Below are positions 45,766 through 58,359 of a stretch of DNA of 64,000 nt, one piece after another. Below the pieces are notes generated by a model, which did not search any database, had not been told where the DNA came from, and was given only the letters and a program-made list of their open reading frames with translations. Origin of the DNA: Proteles cristata cristata (Eukaryota > Chordata > Mammalia > Carnivora > Hyaenidae); the NCBI GenBank assembly GCA_017311185.1, contig JAESUZ010001269.1, positions 620,001 to 684,000 on the forward strand. Reading direction: 5' to 3'. Within the stretch, counting starts at the first letter, position 1, and each line of letters starts with the position of its first letter. Both the position numbers and the translations under genes were made by a program.

Positions 45766-47826
45766 TGCAGCTATTCAGAGGAGAGGATCTGCTTGGCACC
45801 CCCAGCCTCCCCTCTTCTCCCCTGCACTCAGTTCAAACCTTCACCATGGCCTTTCATGTGGTTGTAATTCTTTGTTCTCCTGATGGTCCCTTTCTCTTGA
45901 CCAAAAGTGCTTGGAGAGGAGTGACTACGTTTTGGTCAACTTGTATTTTCAATGCTGAGCACTTTGATTCCATTGTAGAGTCTTCAGGGAAGTATCATTG
46001 GGCACCTTGATGGCTATCTTGCTGAAGATATGATCAATCATTCATTTGTATATTTCCTGAACACGTGTTTTGTGATGATAATTATTCATTTATTTAAAGA
46101 ATAACACACAGTCACTATTACAACCTACATTATGGCCATAGGCTTTATTCTAGGGAAACAAACACATAGGGAGTTCCTGACCTAAATGAATTTATGAGTT
46201 CAGAGCAGCAATTTCATATATTATCATGCAATATCATAATGAATAATAATGGGTAGAACAAACTTCTGTGACCACTGTGCCCATCTTTCACCCTGAAGAG
46301 GGTGGGAGAGAACTCCTATGTATGCCTTAAAGGTCTTCCCTCAGATTAGCTGGTGGAAGTAGACAGGGCAGTTGACTGTGTCTCATGCTGAATGACAGAC
46401 AGGAAGTTATGACATTTGCGAATACGACAGTGGGCTTTGAAAGTCTACTTTCTGCAAACATTGCCTAATGTACATTGCCTTTGAATGGGACCAACTCCCA
46501 GAGAAAGGGGAAAGCTCAGAATTAGCTCGCGGGTGACATTTCCCTCTCCTCCTTGCTCCAGTACGTGCAGACGGTCAGCCAAACCTCTCTTGCCTAGCCC
46601 ATCATTTGTCTTACTTGGGCTTTTGCCTGGGTTGAGGGCTATCATGTTTTGATGAAAATTCCCTTACTTGGAGACCCCAGGGGTGTTTGAAAGTGTGCTT
46701 ACTAGCCACCCAGTGATCCCTGGGGACAAAGTGTGGTGAAGCGTTAGGCTTTGGCAGGAAATCTAACAGGAGAGCAGTTAGCATGTCTCCACCTTGCTCC
46801 CCTCTCTCTCCCACTCCTTTGCTCTACCTTCACCCTTTACTCAAATCAACAACTTCCAGTGGACGGTGACAGAATAATACAAAAAAAGCATATGGTCTCT
46901 ACCAGGGGGAAGATGAGCAAAGGTAACATGATAGGGGATGAAATTGGGTCTGAAATGAAAAGAAGCCTCATAGGATACCCACAGAGGGTATATCAGTATG
47001 ATGGGAAAATAAATCCTGCGGAGACTTTCCCAAGGGAGTCCCCACTCATGGACACTGTTCTTCACTCTGTAGGAGTGTCTGGAAACTCTCGGCCTCACTC
47101 TTGAGCAGACTGAGGCAGCTTAGAGGACAAGGCTGGGTGATTCTCTTCTCATCAGGGATGGTTCAGGCTGGAGCTCAGGCAGCTGGGGAGCAGAGGGAGG
47201 CAGGACTCCCGCCCAGAAAAACAACAGAGGGCTTCATCCCAACGCCACTTACTGAAAACATCCACGAACATTGACATGCTTATGACAGGAAGAAAAGTGT
47301 TTACCTGGCTCTGCTTGAGGAAATGTGGACTCTAGGAATGTGAGGTACCTCCTGGCTAACTTCAGAGAGGGAGATGCCCCATTACCCCTGAATAAAGGTG
47401 GTCAATGTGAAGTGCATGCCTTGGGCTCCCAGCCTCCCTCACTGCTGTAAAGACAAGATAAATTTCGCCCAATCCTCAAAAAGTGACATTTAACAAATGA
47501 TTGTTGCTAAAAGGATTAGAAAGCACATTTACAAATATTCTAGAATTGTTGAAGGGCACATTTTCCTGGAGAATGACTTATGAGATGGAAGATTATAGGG
47601 AAGATCTATTGATCTGCAAAATCTGGGGAGAAATGGTTTAGGAGATAGTGGCTCATTTTGGTCTTCAGGGCATGTAGTGTGAGGGCAAAATTTCCCATGC
47701 ATCACCTGACCCCATGCAAACTATTTCCTGAAGACTGAGGCTGGCCCAACTAAAACTGTTACTACAAGTTCATAGTCACTTTTCTCCTCTACTTGACCCG
47801 GTTTTACACATTTATCCTTAGTGATT
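45766..47826. other. Intergenic, no gene recognised
   Basis: Unique-looking; a weak L2-like stretch may lie at about 46020-46240. Open frames of 117 and 89 codons show no known domain. Confidence 0.4.
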
Positions 47827-48258
47827 GTATTAGGGTTCTCCAGAAAAAAAGAACACACACACATACACACACACACACACACACATATGAAAGAGAGAAA
47901 GATTCATTTTAAGAAATTAGTTCACGCAATTGTGGGGCTGACATGTCTGCAGTCTGTACAGTGGGCTATCAGGCTAGAGACCAATGGAAGAGTTATTGTT
48001 GTGGTTCAAGTCCAAAGGTTGTCTGCTGGCAGAATTCCTTCTTGTTCAAGGAGGTCAGTTTTTGTTCTACTAAGACTCAACTGACTGGATGAGGCCCACC
48101 CATGTTATGGAGAGCAATCTGCTTTACTCAAACACCACCAATTTAAATGTTAGTTTGATCCTAAAAACACACTCACAGATATTTCCAGAATAATTTTTGA
48201 TCAAATATTTGGGTGAAAATATTTGACAAGTTGTCACCTAAAATTAGAGATTCACACA
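47827..48258 (-). mobile_element. Old LTR-like repeat, family not named
   Basis: Landmarks 'tagggttctccagaaa', 'ttctgctttactcaaacacc', 'actggatgaggcccacccat' are the complement of the copy at 55139-55658. The (CA)n run at 47854-47886 sits where this family usually carries a microsatellite. Confidence 0.6.
47854..47886. repeat. (CA)n microsatellite
   Basis: A CA run broken once by CATA, inside the old LTR-like repeat. Confidence 0.92.
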
Positions 48259-49947
48259 GCCCATAGTTTTCAACATTGTTGTAGATGACTCCCATAGTTT
48301 CATTCAGTCAAAAAGTCAGTGGTCAGTGTTCTGAGGCTATAAATATCTCTATGCCACTTCCTTTACTTATTACTTGACATGAAGGCTGTGTACTTTTAAA
48401 ATACAGTCTTTGGACCACTGCTTATCACATGTCAATCAAGTGAGTAACAGGTAATGTGACAGTTTCAGAAGAATGTAAGTTGGTGTTCATAAATTTACCA
48501 AATTTAAATTGTAAGATGAAGTGTCATCCCAGAAATACCACAGCATTCTTAACAAGTGTTATGTTTTTTAAGGGAACTCAAGGTCTATATTGGCCAGCTG
48601 GGCTCTACTCATATTCAGTTAAAAATGTGGTTGAAGTCTGCTGATGGCATTAGTAGGTTCTGGTTTGTGCTTCTTAAATTTGCCTTTTTCATTGGTTTTT
48701 TTTTTTTTTTGGTCTGCATTATATCCCAATTCATAAAAATTCATGAATTACTTGGACTGGCTCATTCAAATATAAAAATCATGATATAATTTAATACATA
48801 AAATTCTACAAGCCAGAATAATGTCAAAAACAAAAAAGGGTGAACCAGGACTCCAGGGAAGGTATTGGGTATAAATGGATGTGTTCTGGGACAGGAAAAA
48901 TCATGAATGTGATAAACACACCCACAAGCAACTGTAAGAGAAAGTGCCAAGAGTGAAAAGGTGTTCATCACGATGAATACCTAAATGCATTTCACTGATT
49001 CTTTATTCATTCATGCCCAGTGTGTTGTCTGCTGTGAAACCATAAAATAATGGCTTGAAACTCATCAAAGCCTTACATAATTTCCCACCAAAGTAAGGAC
49101 CTTTTCTGGTAAACTAATTAAATTTTGTTGGAACAAGTTTAAAATCATGCATTTCAGGGAAAAATTGATGGATGCTGCTCCTAATTTGGAGAAGAGAGGT
49201 CCCTGAAATTCTAGTGACAATGACCTAGTCATTAGGTGATACACCCCAGAGTAGCTTGTTACCTAAAATGGCAACCATTTGAAAAGAATGACCGGACTAT
49301 GAGGGGTGGTTGTCAGGGAGCAATGAACTCTATTATCTCAAGGCTGAGCAGCTGTCCCTCAGCTGTTGCGTGTTTCAGAGTTGAAGACAGATATATACAG
49401 ATTTCCCACTGAGTCTTGGAAAATCTGAGCTTTTCATGGACATAACTGCCAGAGCATTGCATCTGTCTCTGGGGATTCAATTTATCTGTAAAGCCTCCAT
49501 GGACTTCGAAAACAGATGCAGACCAACCAGCACCAACAGGGATATAAATCCACGTCAGCAATTAATCTGCCGCCTCATGCTCCTTGCTGTAAATTGAAAA
49601 TCATTACAGCCAGGGAATGAGAATCTGGTTATGTTGACGATCTACACTTCCCTCTCATGCCTGAGCCCATGGGCAGGACACATGTAACAATGCTCCCGTT
49701 AATTTAAAAACTACTCCTCATATATGAATTTGGTGTTTCACACAGGGGTCAGCTTTGGCCTTGAATTCTCATCTGTGCCGACTGACTTTTGTCACTGTAT
49801 TGTCTGTCCAATGTCTGTACAATGAGAGTTCCCCATCATGTGTGCTACCAGTGGGACTCATTGCCCAACTGTCCACTATAGGACTTGAAATGGAGAGATT
49901 TCCTTTTCTCCCTATCTCCTGCTAGCTACGGCCCAGGCGTGTGGTTT
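48259..49947. other. Intergenic, no gene recognised
   Basis: AT-rich, unique-looking. No coding signal and no named repeat. Confidence 0.45.
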
Positions 49948-49963
49948 AGAATCAGGGAATCAG

Positions 49964-50180
49964 GGGCGCCCGGGTGGCGTAGTTGGTTAAGCGTCCGACT
50001 TTGGCTCGGGTCATGATCTCGCGGTTCGTGGGTTCGAGACCCGCGTCGGGCTCTGTGCTGACTTCCAGCTCAGAGCCTGGAGCCTGTTTCAGTCTGTGAC
50101 TCCCTCTCTCTCTGACCCTCCCCTGCTCACGCTGTCTCTCTCTCTCTCCTAGAAAAAAAAACATAAAAAAAAAAAACAAA
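49964..50180 (+). mobile_element. Young felid SINE (CCTAG-tail subtype)
   Basis: It is flanked by identical AGAATCAGGGAATCAG copies at 49948-49963 and 50181-50196, and is close to consensus. Confidence 0.96.
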
Positions 50181-50196
50181 AGAATCAGGGAATCAG

Positions 50197-50840
50197 ATAC
50201 TCCCCTCCGGGACTTGAATTTGGAATAAATGACAAAGAATAGTCAGTTCAGATTTAGTCACAGTGGCTTTTGGGGTGTCCAGGAATATGCAGTATCTGAC
50301 TCCAGGACAGTAACATTACAGCCTGACAGTTGCCACTGCAAGATAATGAGGTTCCTAATCCTGTGTGGGACCCTCTATACTGCTTTCTTTGCATGTTTTT
50401 CAAGTCTGGTCCTCTGACTCCCAGTCAATTCTGTGAGCACCTCACAACTTTCCAAAGCAAGCCTTTCCTGTCCGAGACATCCAGTGATGATTTCTACTTT
50501 TTATATCCACGTCTCTAATTGATACTCATGCTTTTTTGGTCTATGTGTGGTGGGGAAAAGCGATGGTGGTAATGAAAAAGGAGGAGGAGGAGAGGAGGAA
50601 AATACAGATGAGGAAGAGGGGGTAATAAAAATATCATGAAAGTACAGGCAAAAACAAAAAGAAGACAAATAGGAAGGGTATGGAGTAGATGGAACATTCA
50701 GATTCCTACAGTTCTCTTAGAAATATCACCTTTGTTGCTGGATCTTCCCATGTGTTGATCATATTCCTTAAAAATTACAGAGCAACAGTTTCTTCTCGGA
50801 TAATCTGTTTCCTAATTCAGCCAAAAAGACGCTGAAGATA
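50197..50840. other. Intergenic, no gene recognised
   Basis: Includes a purine-only-rich stretch (GGAGGAGGAGGAGAGGAGG) near 50580-50640. No gene seen. Confidence 0.45.
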
Positions 50841-50845
50841 TCAGG

Positions 50846-51064
50846 CTTAGAATAGACCAGGGGTCTGTGACCTAAGGGCCACCGTCTGCTTTTGTAAAAC
50901 AATACATGGGAACACGGCCATGCTTTTTCATTCCGATATTGTCTGTGGCTGCCTTCCACCTGCAGTGGCACAGGAGATTGGTTGTAGCAGAGACTAGCAA
51001 AGCCAGCAAAGCCTAAAATATTTAGTACATGGCCCTTTACAGAAGTGGGTGTTGACTCCTAGAA
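50846..51064 (+). mobile_element. hAT-type DNA transposon fossil
   Basis: Recognised by 'gcaaagcctaaaatatttag', 'catggccctttacagaagtg' and opposed ends (CAGGGGTCTGTGACC and GTGTTGACTCCTA). A possible target duplication is AGAATAG and AGAAGAG. The exact family name is not certain. Confidence 0.6.
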
Positions 51065-52744
51065 GAGGGCCTCTGAATCCCTGGGAACTGAAGTACAAAA
51101 TCTATTTCTCTCTTTCCACTCTTTACCCCCATGCCCACTCTTCCCAGCTATGCTTTTCCGACGCTGAGGGTTAACACTGGGCCCTGCACTATTTCAGAGG
51201 GCTGGGATCCATTTTCCCAGAGGAGTGAAACAAACTAGGGAGAAAAGATGGAAACCATTCAACTCTCCTTCTTCCCTCCCTGTCTAGGGGTCCTACCCTG
51301 GGGGACTCAGGGACCTACTTCTGGAGGTGGTGTGGGGAAGTGCTCAAGGCCACATGGATAGTTGGTAATGGACAGCTGGGACCCAAAGTCAGGTCTCATA
51401 CTTGGCCTGGTATTCTCTCCACTGTCACTCCACCTTGTCTTCAGGGAAGTCTTAATGGAGGTGGTGGGGTTTGAGTCTGGCTTATAGTGCAATCTATGCC
51501 AGTGAAGAGCGTTAATTAGTTTCCCTCCAGTACCTAAACACTAAAAAGCAGCATTTCATTGAACTGGATGCATAATATATCATTTGTTGTGAAACATGAA
51601 GATCACTGTTCTAGAAGGCAACAGACCTTTGTCTTAGTTCTGGCACTGCCTCTAGTTGCATTACCTTGGGCACATAATTTGTGGGCCATTGCTTGCTCCC
51701 ACATAACAGGGCAGAGGAAATAGATAAAATGGGCCACAGCTGGATCTGCTTTTCTTAAAATCCTGGGGGTGCTCCTGTTGCTCACAAAACATGTGACCTC
51801 TCCACTGATACATATCCCAACTAGATGCATAAAAACTGTCTGATTTTGCACCAAAATCCATCCTAAATGGGGCTAGCCAAGGACGTAGTCATGGAGCTTG
51901 AGGATTTGACAGGGTCTGTGGGAGGGCATACAGACAACTGGGGCAAACGGCCCTGAAAGATGAGAGCGCCATGTCACACCAGCAGACAAGAGCCAGCGGG
52001 ATGAGTAAACTCATTAGGGGACACGGCTGGGTGGACTCTTGGTTCAGAATCCAAGAACGCCTTTCCTTTATGGCCTACTTTTAGGCTTGGAATAAAGAAA
52101 TGTATTTGGAATGCCAACCCCAGATCTACTCCCTCTGTGGTTCGGGTGGAGTGTCTGGAATCAGCATTACTCATGTGGAAACATTTTGCTCTTTACTACC
52201 TCCAGGAGATCCTGGAACAGGCTGTGCAAGACCATGAAAGGAGGCAAGACAGAGCTGCCCTACTATTTGCTGAATCAAGTGATTAATTTTCAAGGTGGAT
52301 TAAAGTTATATGTGAGTTATTCATAAATCTGTAGAACTTTATTCCTTCGGGAGTTTTTATCTGTTTCTGCATTTTCTCAAATGCATCTTTGGGAAATAAA
52401 AGAAGTTAACGAAGTGTCTTTTAAAATTACACAAGGCTCCCCAACTATTCACTGAACATTCACACCCTGTTACTACCTGATACTTAATCCCATGGAGGAA
52501 AAATGTCTCCCTGCACTTAAAAAGAGAAACTGATTGTTTTTACTGATCTGAAACTTCTTAGTAGGTTTCACAAATCAAATGCTATTTTTTATTGCACAAG
52601 CACTAGCAGGAAGTATAATAAGGTTTACATTAACCTGATGTTTCCTTTCTAATAATTTCCTCTGTATCTACCCTTTTGTCTACCCCTGCACTATAATGAT
52701 AGTGGGTGCTGGGAAGAGAATGCTTTACTATAGGACCAGCTCTT
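51065..52744. other. Intergenic with MIR fragments
   Basis: MIR-like stretches at about 51330-51440 (minus: 'aaggccacatggatagttgg') and 51605-51735 (plus: 'ctggcactgcctctagttgc'). Nothing else is recognised. Confidence 0.45.
51605..51735 (+). repeat. MIR SINE fragment
   Basis: The order 'ttctggcactgcctctag', 'gcattaccttgggcacataa' and an altered 3' part fits the MIR core. Confidence 0.5.
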
Positions 52745-52905
52745 TTACACTTCACAACCACCATGTGAGACAGATATCATTAGTCCTATTTTACTACTGA
52801 GGAAACTGAGGCTTAGAATCATTAAGGTAGCATAGCTGGAAAGTTGAGGAGTTGAGATTCAAATCTAGGATGGGTCTGAAGCCAAACCCAGTAGTCACCT
52901 GTCCA
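52745..52905 (-). repeat. MIR SINE fragment
   Basis: 'ctactgaggaaactgaggct' then 'agcatagctggaaag' and 'gagattcaaatctagg' is the complement of the MIR core. Position and order are convincing. Confidence 0.7.
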
Positions 52906-52965
52906 TCTGTCCATCCTTTCACCCCTCATCCATCCATCTATTCACCCATTTATCTGTCCATCATT
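52890..52965. repeat. Degenerate (CCAT)n-type repeat
   Basis: Repeated CCAT, CTGT and CTAT tetranucleotides with interruptions. Confidence 0.7.
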
Positions 52966-53097
52966 ACCAAATATTTATTGGTGCTTATCTTATTCCCAGA
53001 ACTATGGTTATTATTCGAAACACAATAGTGAGGAAATAAAATATCTCATTATGGAATAAAGAGTTTAGCGAAGAGAACATTTAAAACAAATAAAAAA

Positions 53098-53308
53098 ATT
53101 TTTTTAACATTTATTCATTTTTAAGAGTGAGCGAGACAGAGCGTGCGTGGGGGAGGGGCAGAGAGAGAGGGAACAGAGAATCCAAAGCAGGCTCCATGAC
53201 CTGAGCTGTCAGCACAGAGCCTGATGCACGGCTTGAACTCATGGACCATGAGATCATCACCTGAGCTGAAGTCAGACACTTAACTGACTGAGCCACCCAG
53301 GTGCCCCT
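53098..53308 (-). mobile_element. CAN-type SINE, minus
   Basis: Full-length minus copy ending in GCCACCCAGGTGCCCCT. Flanking A/T-rich ends are loosely alike. Confidence 0.9.
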
Positions 53309-53349
53309 GAAACAAAAATTTTTTGAAGGAGAATGCAACTGGCAAAGTG

Positions 53350-53508
53350 GGGGGTGGGGGGAGAGGGAGAGAGAGAGAGAGAAAATCTCAAGCAGGCACC
53401 ATGCCCAGCTTGGAGCCAGATGTGGGGCTTGATCCCATGAGCATGAGATTATGACCTGAACTGAAATCAAGAGTTGGGCGCTCAACTGATTGAACCACCT
53501 AGGTGCCC
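53350..53508 (-). mobile_element. CAN-type SINE, minus, lacking its 3' tail
   Basis: Second minus copy about 40 bases on, missing the A-rich tail and starting in a G-rich/GA run. It ends ...CCACCTAGGTGCCCC. Confidence 0.85.
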
Positions 53509-55138
53509 CAGAGAACATTTTTAAAAAGAGTACAGATAAATATAAATTTTAACTTATAAGCATTACAAAGAAGAGATTTTAGTACTCCAAGAACATATGA
53601 AAGAGGGAACTGACTAGTTAAGGATGCTTATCAGGTGGGCTAGGTTATAGACTATCTGTAGGAACAAACTAATCCTGAAAGCACAGTGGTTTAATATAAC
53701 AGAGAACATCGCTAACCTAGAATACATGTTTTATAAGGGTCAGCAGAGTCCTCCTCCCTCTGGTCTCTCAAGGACCCAGGCTGACACAACCTCTACCATC
53801 CTAGCTCCTCCCAGCCTCCAATGTCAGTATGAGGGGAGAAGAAACTAGTATGACCTCACTGGATGTTTTCAAGGCCAAGTTCAGAAGGGGCTCACCTTAC
53901 TCACATCCATTGATTGGAATCCAGTCACATGGTCCCAAGTGAAATGCAAAGGAGCCTGGGAGATGTCTAAGAAGAAAACCATGAAATGGAAATACAGGGT
54001 ACTGCTTCTTCTGTGAGAAGTCATGGAAGGCCTCCCTGGGGAAAGAGTGACTGATACGCAAAGAAGGTATACTGCCTCCCAAGAAAGCACTAGAAGACAC
54101 CTAAATAGGGAGAGGTTTCCAGCCCTCTAAATCCCTCAATTCGTTTTGGTTTATCTTAGCTTAGGCAGGCTTAAACTAATCGGTCTGAACTTAGCACATT
54201 AATTTGCTTTATATTTTCCATTGACCTATTCTACTAAAGAAAGGCATTTATAAGGAGTGCTTACTGTGTGAAAGTTGCAGAAAAAGGCTCTCCACAATAA
54301 TATATATGGCATTGTTATTTCTCTCAGGATCATTAATCTCATCTAAACATGAGACAAATGTGTAGGAGGTTATTACAGAATACAATAAAGACAGTATTGT
54401 TTATCAAAGGCATAAGCAAACACAAAGTATATTATCTCACATAGCAAGACAGCTGAGTGGTTTGAAGATTAGGTAATCAAGGGCTCGTGGGTGTCATCAA
54501 GGACTAAATTCTTTATATCTTTCATTCTGCCATGCTTAGGGTTGGCTGTACCATCCTACTTCACATGGAAATATGGCAATATTAAGTGGAAGAAGAGACA
54601 GAAAAGGTACATTTATTTTTTTGTATGTCCCTTTTTATGAGTGAGGATCCTTCCTCCAGGTACCCTAGCAGATTTCTTCTATGCTGTATTATGTCAATGT
54701 CCATGCCCAGAATAAACATGGCCAAAAAGATGACATCAATCATGATTTATTTCCCAAGGGGGACTTGGCTTCTACAGAATGAAGAATAAAATCAAGATTC
54801 TTTTACAAGGAAGAAAGGGAATAGTAGTTATATAGCCTCACACACACGGTGCCTGCCATGGAGATGATGCTAAGGGCTCAATGAGTGTTCAGACATGAAT
54901 TATAACAAGATAACCCATTGTGGTGTTATCTGAATAAGCCTGGAAAACTTCATGAGGAAAGACCCTCACTTAGTTAATGGGATCACTAACCCATTCTCCT
55001 CAGAATATTTCTGGACAAGAAAATTATCTTCCTGTGTTTCAAGTATTGCTGGATTATTCTTTGTGGTTACCAAATGTGTCCCACTTTCCAGGAGTTTCTA
55101 TTTACTTTTCACAATGACCTCTGTAACGATAAATGTCA
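53509..55138. other. Intergenic, no gene recognised
   Basis: AT-rich, unique-looking. Open frames up to 69 codons only. Confidence 0.45.
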
Positions 55139-55658
55139 TGTGTCAACATAGCAAGGCTCTGCTGCCCAGTTGTTTAGTCAAACACCAGTCTAGATATTGG
55201 TATTTTTTTTCTTTCATAGTTTATTGTCAAGTTGGATTCCATATAACACCCAGTGCTCATCCCAACAAATGCCCTTCTCCATGCCCATCACCCCCCTTCT
55301 CCTCCGCCCCCCCATCAACCCTAGATGTTGGTATTTTTTAGATGTGATTAACATTTAAGTCAGTAGACTTTGAGTAAGGTGGATCATTCCATAATGTGGG
55401 TGGGCCTCATCCAATCAGTTGAAAGCCTTAAGAGAAAAGACTGAGCTCCTCAAAGAGGGAAGAATTCTGCCTCCACACTGCCTTTGGACTCAAGACTACA
55501 ACGCTGACTCTTGCTGGAATTTCCAGCCTGTAGGCTTGCCTTGCAGGCTTCAGATCCAACAGCCCCACAATATTGTGAAGAAATTCCTTAACGTAAATCT
55601 TCCTTTCTGTGTATGCATCCTACTGATTCTATTTCTCTGGAGAACCTTGACTGATAAT
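55139..55658 (+). mobile_element. Old LTR-like repeat, split by an L1 tail
   Basis: From TGTGTCAACATAGC to ...GGAGAACCTTGACTGATAA, sharing 'tgggtgggcctcatccaatc' with the minus-oriented copy at 47827-48258. It is interrupted at 55208-55320. Confidence 0.6.
55208..55320 (-). mobile_element. Short, heavily truncated L1 insertion
   Basis: It matches the last about 110 bases of the L1 at 41312-43291 ('gtttattgtcaagttggatt', 'cataacacccagtgctcatc'-type DNA). It is flanked by CTAGATATTGGTATTTTT (55190-55207) and CTAGATGTTGGTATTTTT (55321-55338). Confidence 0.92.
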
Positions 55659-58340
55659 GTACCTCTGATGACAACAATTTCCCATTTTGAAGATTAGCTT
55701 GGATTTTAGGCTCTTGTTTTAGCCCAGCAAGAACTTTGAGAAACAGCACTTGTCTTGCTTTCATTATGTGAATGCAGTTTGCTTTGTCAAAGGGCTAGGA
55801 GGCTGGAGTGACCAGCTGCATGGCCTCTCCTGGGAGACAGAGTTCCTGAGTCAGAGCTGCCTCCACCTCTGTCTCAGGCTTCTTCAGGGTCTGAATTGAG
55901 CTTTTTTGGCCTCCATAGGCAGAAGTAACTTCCATTTTTCTCAATGAGCAAAACAAGCTTGGGCAGACTATTCCTGGGGAAGGTCATTCTGTTAGTGTCT
56001 TATGTGTCGTCAGCTAGTCACCTCAATAAGAAAGACTCAACATCATCTTTGAATACTCTAAATCCAATCTGTGTGTTCTGGGTGCCATCACCAAGGGGAA
56101 ATAAATCAGTTCTTGGATAAGAAATTGCATTATCCTCTGCCTAAAGAAAGAAGTTATTAGGAAAAACTGGAGAGGATTTGGATAAAATTTACAAAAGGAG
56201 AATTCAGACAGACCCACCTGGGCGATGTGTTTCAAGTGCTTCCCCAGGAACTTGAGTATCTGTTTCTTGTGGCAGCAACATTCCTAGAGAAGAGACTTCA
56301 TCAGGTTATTAGAGCTAGACTGTTGTCTCTTGGGTCCCTCTCAGCTGTCAAAGCAGCCCTGGGGTGCTAGGACTCTTCAGATTACTTCTCTCCTTGATCA
56401 ACAAGTACGGGGCGCTGGAAGGAGATGCTGAAAGGTAGGAAGATCCGAGAAGACACTAGTTCTTTCCTTTTGCTAGCTGTTTTCATGAGTGTCATCTGGC
56501 CAATAGCCTTTTGCTCTGGTAATTGTAGTTGGTCCCCAGACCAGCATCTTTCTATACTCCTAGAACTAACTGCACACTGACCAAGGTGCCAGCTTCGGTT
56601 GGGCAAGGCCCTCTTCCTCAGAAGTCTGAGTCCCAGATCTGCAGGGCCCCTCTGACAACACCAACCTCTTCTCTTTGGATTCTTAGTCTTAGGAGATGGT
56701 TGTTCCTTATAGTTCCTGTCTTTGTGTTTTACCCAGTCTTTATACCAAATTCTCTCTGCTGATTTCTGGGATGGTTTCTGATTTTCTGTTTGGATTCTGA
56801 CTGAAACAAATGCTTGATGATACAAGCCATTAATATTATCTAGAAAAAATTCCACTTTACACACACACACACACGTGCATACACACTTTCCTGCTTATCA
56901 TATATCTCTCCAACTAGAATTGGCTTCTCATGTAGGTTTTCTACAGTTTTTTTTTTCCCAGCAAGCATATAAAACACATATGGTCCACTTGAAAGTTACA
57001 TTTTTCATTATACATGTACGTGAGTGCTGATTTTTATGCATCAGTCTCTGGCAGCCTTATTTCAGCTACAGACACAGATCCATTTCTGGGACACTGGTAA
57101 CAGGTGTCCTGCACTGGCCAAATGAGATCGGATGCTAAACTGTTTAATTCCAGCAACATGAGGACACCTTGAGCAGCCAACCAGTTGTCTCTCTTATTCT
57201 TCCCCTGATTTTGCCCCATAATGGTGTCAAGCATGAACGCCATTTAAATGGCAAGAGCTAATATTGAGAGACCATGTCCCCTTTTAAAACACATTATATT
57301 CCTTTCTTTTAATTCTCCAAATAAAACTTCTCTGGAAATGATCTAAAAAGCCTTCAACATCAAGATATAATTGACCAGTACAGCTAAACTACCTTATCTA
57401 AGAGAGTATTTTAATTTTATTTGCATTTCAATAAACCTTGAATTGGTTTAAGTCAAAGGGATCAAGCATTGATTTTAGAGTCTCAGAATTCACTGGACTG
57501 AGTCCTGGAGTATTTTCCAGTGAGAGAGTGGGTAGGAGAGAGGTGGGTCACACTCCAACTGCTCCTGAAAATCATGCACACAGATGCCTTCTTTAGCTAC
57601 CCTTTAAGTTGGCAAGGATATAAAGACACGTTCAATCCCATACAGTTCTCGACTGTCCGTTGCCAAACCAAAGCTGATCTTTTGGCCAAGGCCACAGTGG
57701 AGCTCCCTGGGGGAGGCCACAGGGCACCTACACATCTCATAACAGCCCTCTTTGTAAAACAAATATTTGCTCCCAGCCTGTGGAGCTGATTCACTGGCCT
57801 GAGTTTTCACACGTATTCGTGTGTGCATCTGCTGCTCACAGTGGCGGCTGCGCCAACATCCTGGCTGGACCCCTGGGACCAGCTGAGTCAGCAAGATGCA
57901 GCAGGCCATCCCAATGCCTCATAGCAGCCCGATACCCCCAGGCATCCTCTGAGCTTTCAGAGACCACTGTGCAGAATGGTGACAATGGCTGTTACCTGGG
58001 GCGGGTTCTAGATGTTCTAGTACTCAACTCTTAGGCAAGAAATGATGTCCCAACTCTAATTTACACCTTGGGAAACTGGATACAAGTGACATCACCAGAG
58101 CATGTATGATATGATAACCTCAAGTAAGATTTAATAATAAGGCAAAGTTTAAAATGAACCTAGTGGGAAAAGACTGGAGAAAAGTAAAAGGGGTCTGTGC
58201 AAATGGACTGGAGACTCCAGCCCGGGCCAAGCTTGCTACTCTGCACCCTCGATCGTGAGCAATTGGCTAAATCTTTTCAGACTGCCGTCTCCTTTTCAGA
58301 CTGCAAGATGATGAGGGCTGAGGGATTTTTTCGAAGCTTC
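55659..58340. other. Intergenic, no gene recognised
   Basis: Contains an (AC)n run at 56857-56884. An open frame of 162 codons on the minus strand (56382-56870) has no domain I recognise. No other element named. Confidence 0.45.
56857..56884. repeat. (AC)n microsatellite
   Basis: AC dinucleotides with a CGTGCAT interruption. Confidence 0.9.
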
Positions 58341-58359
58341 CCCACATGTTCTCTGTATG

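Noticed and set aside
56382..56870. 162-codon minus-strand frame
   Set aside because: Its first residues come from an (AC)n run, and nothing resembles a known domain or splice structure.
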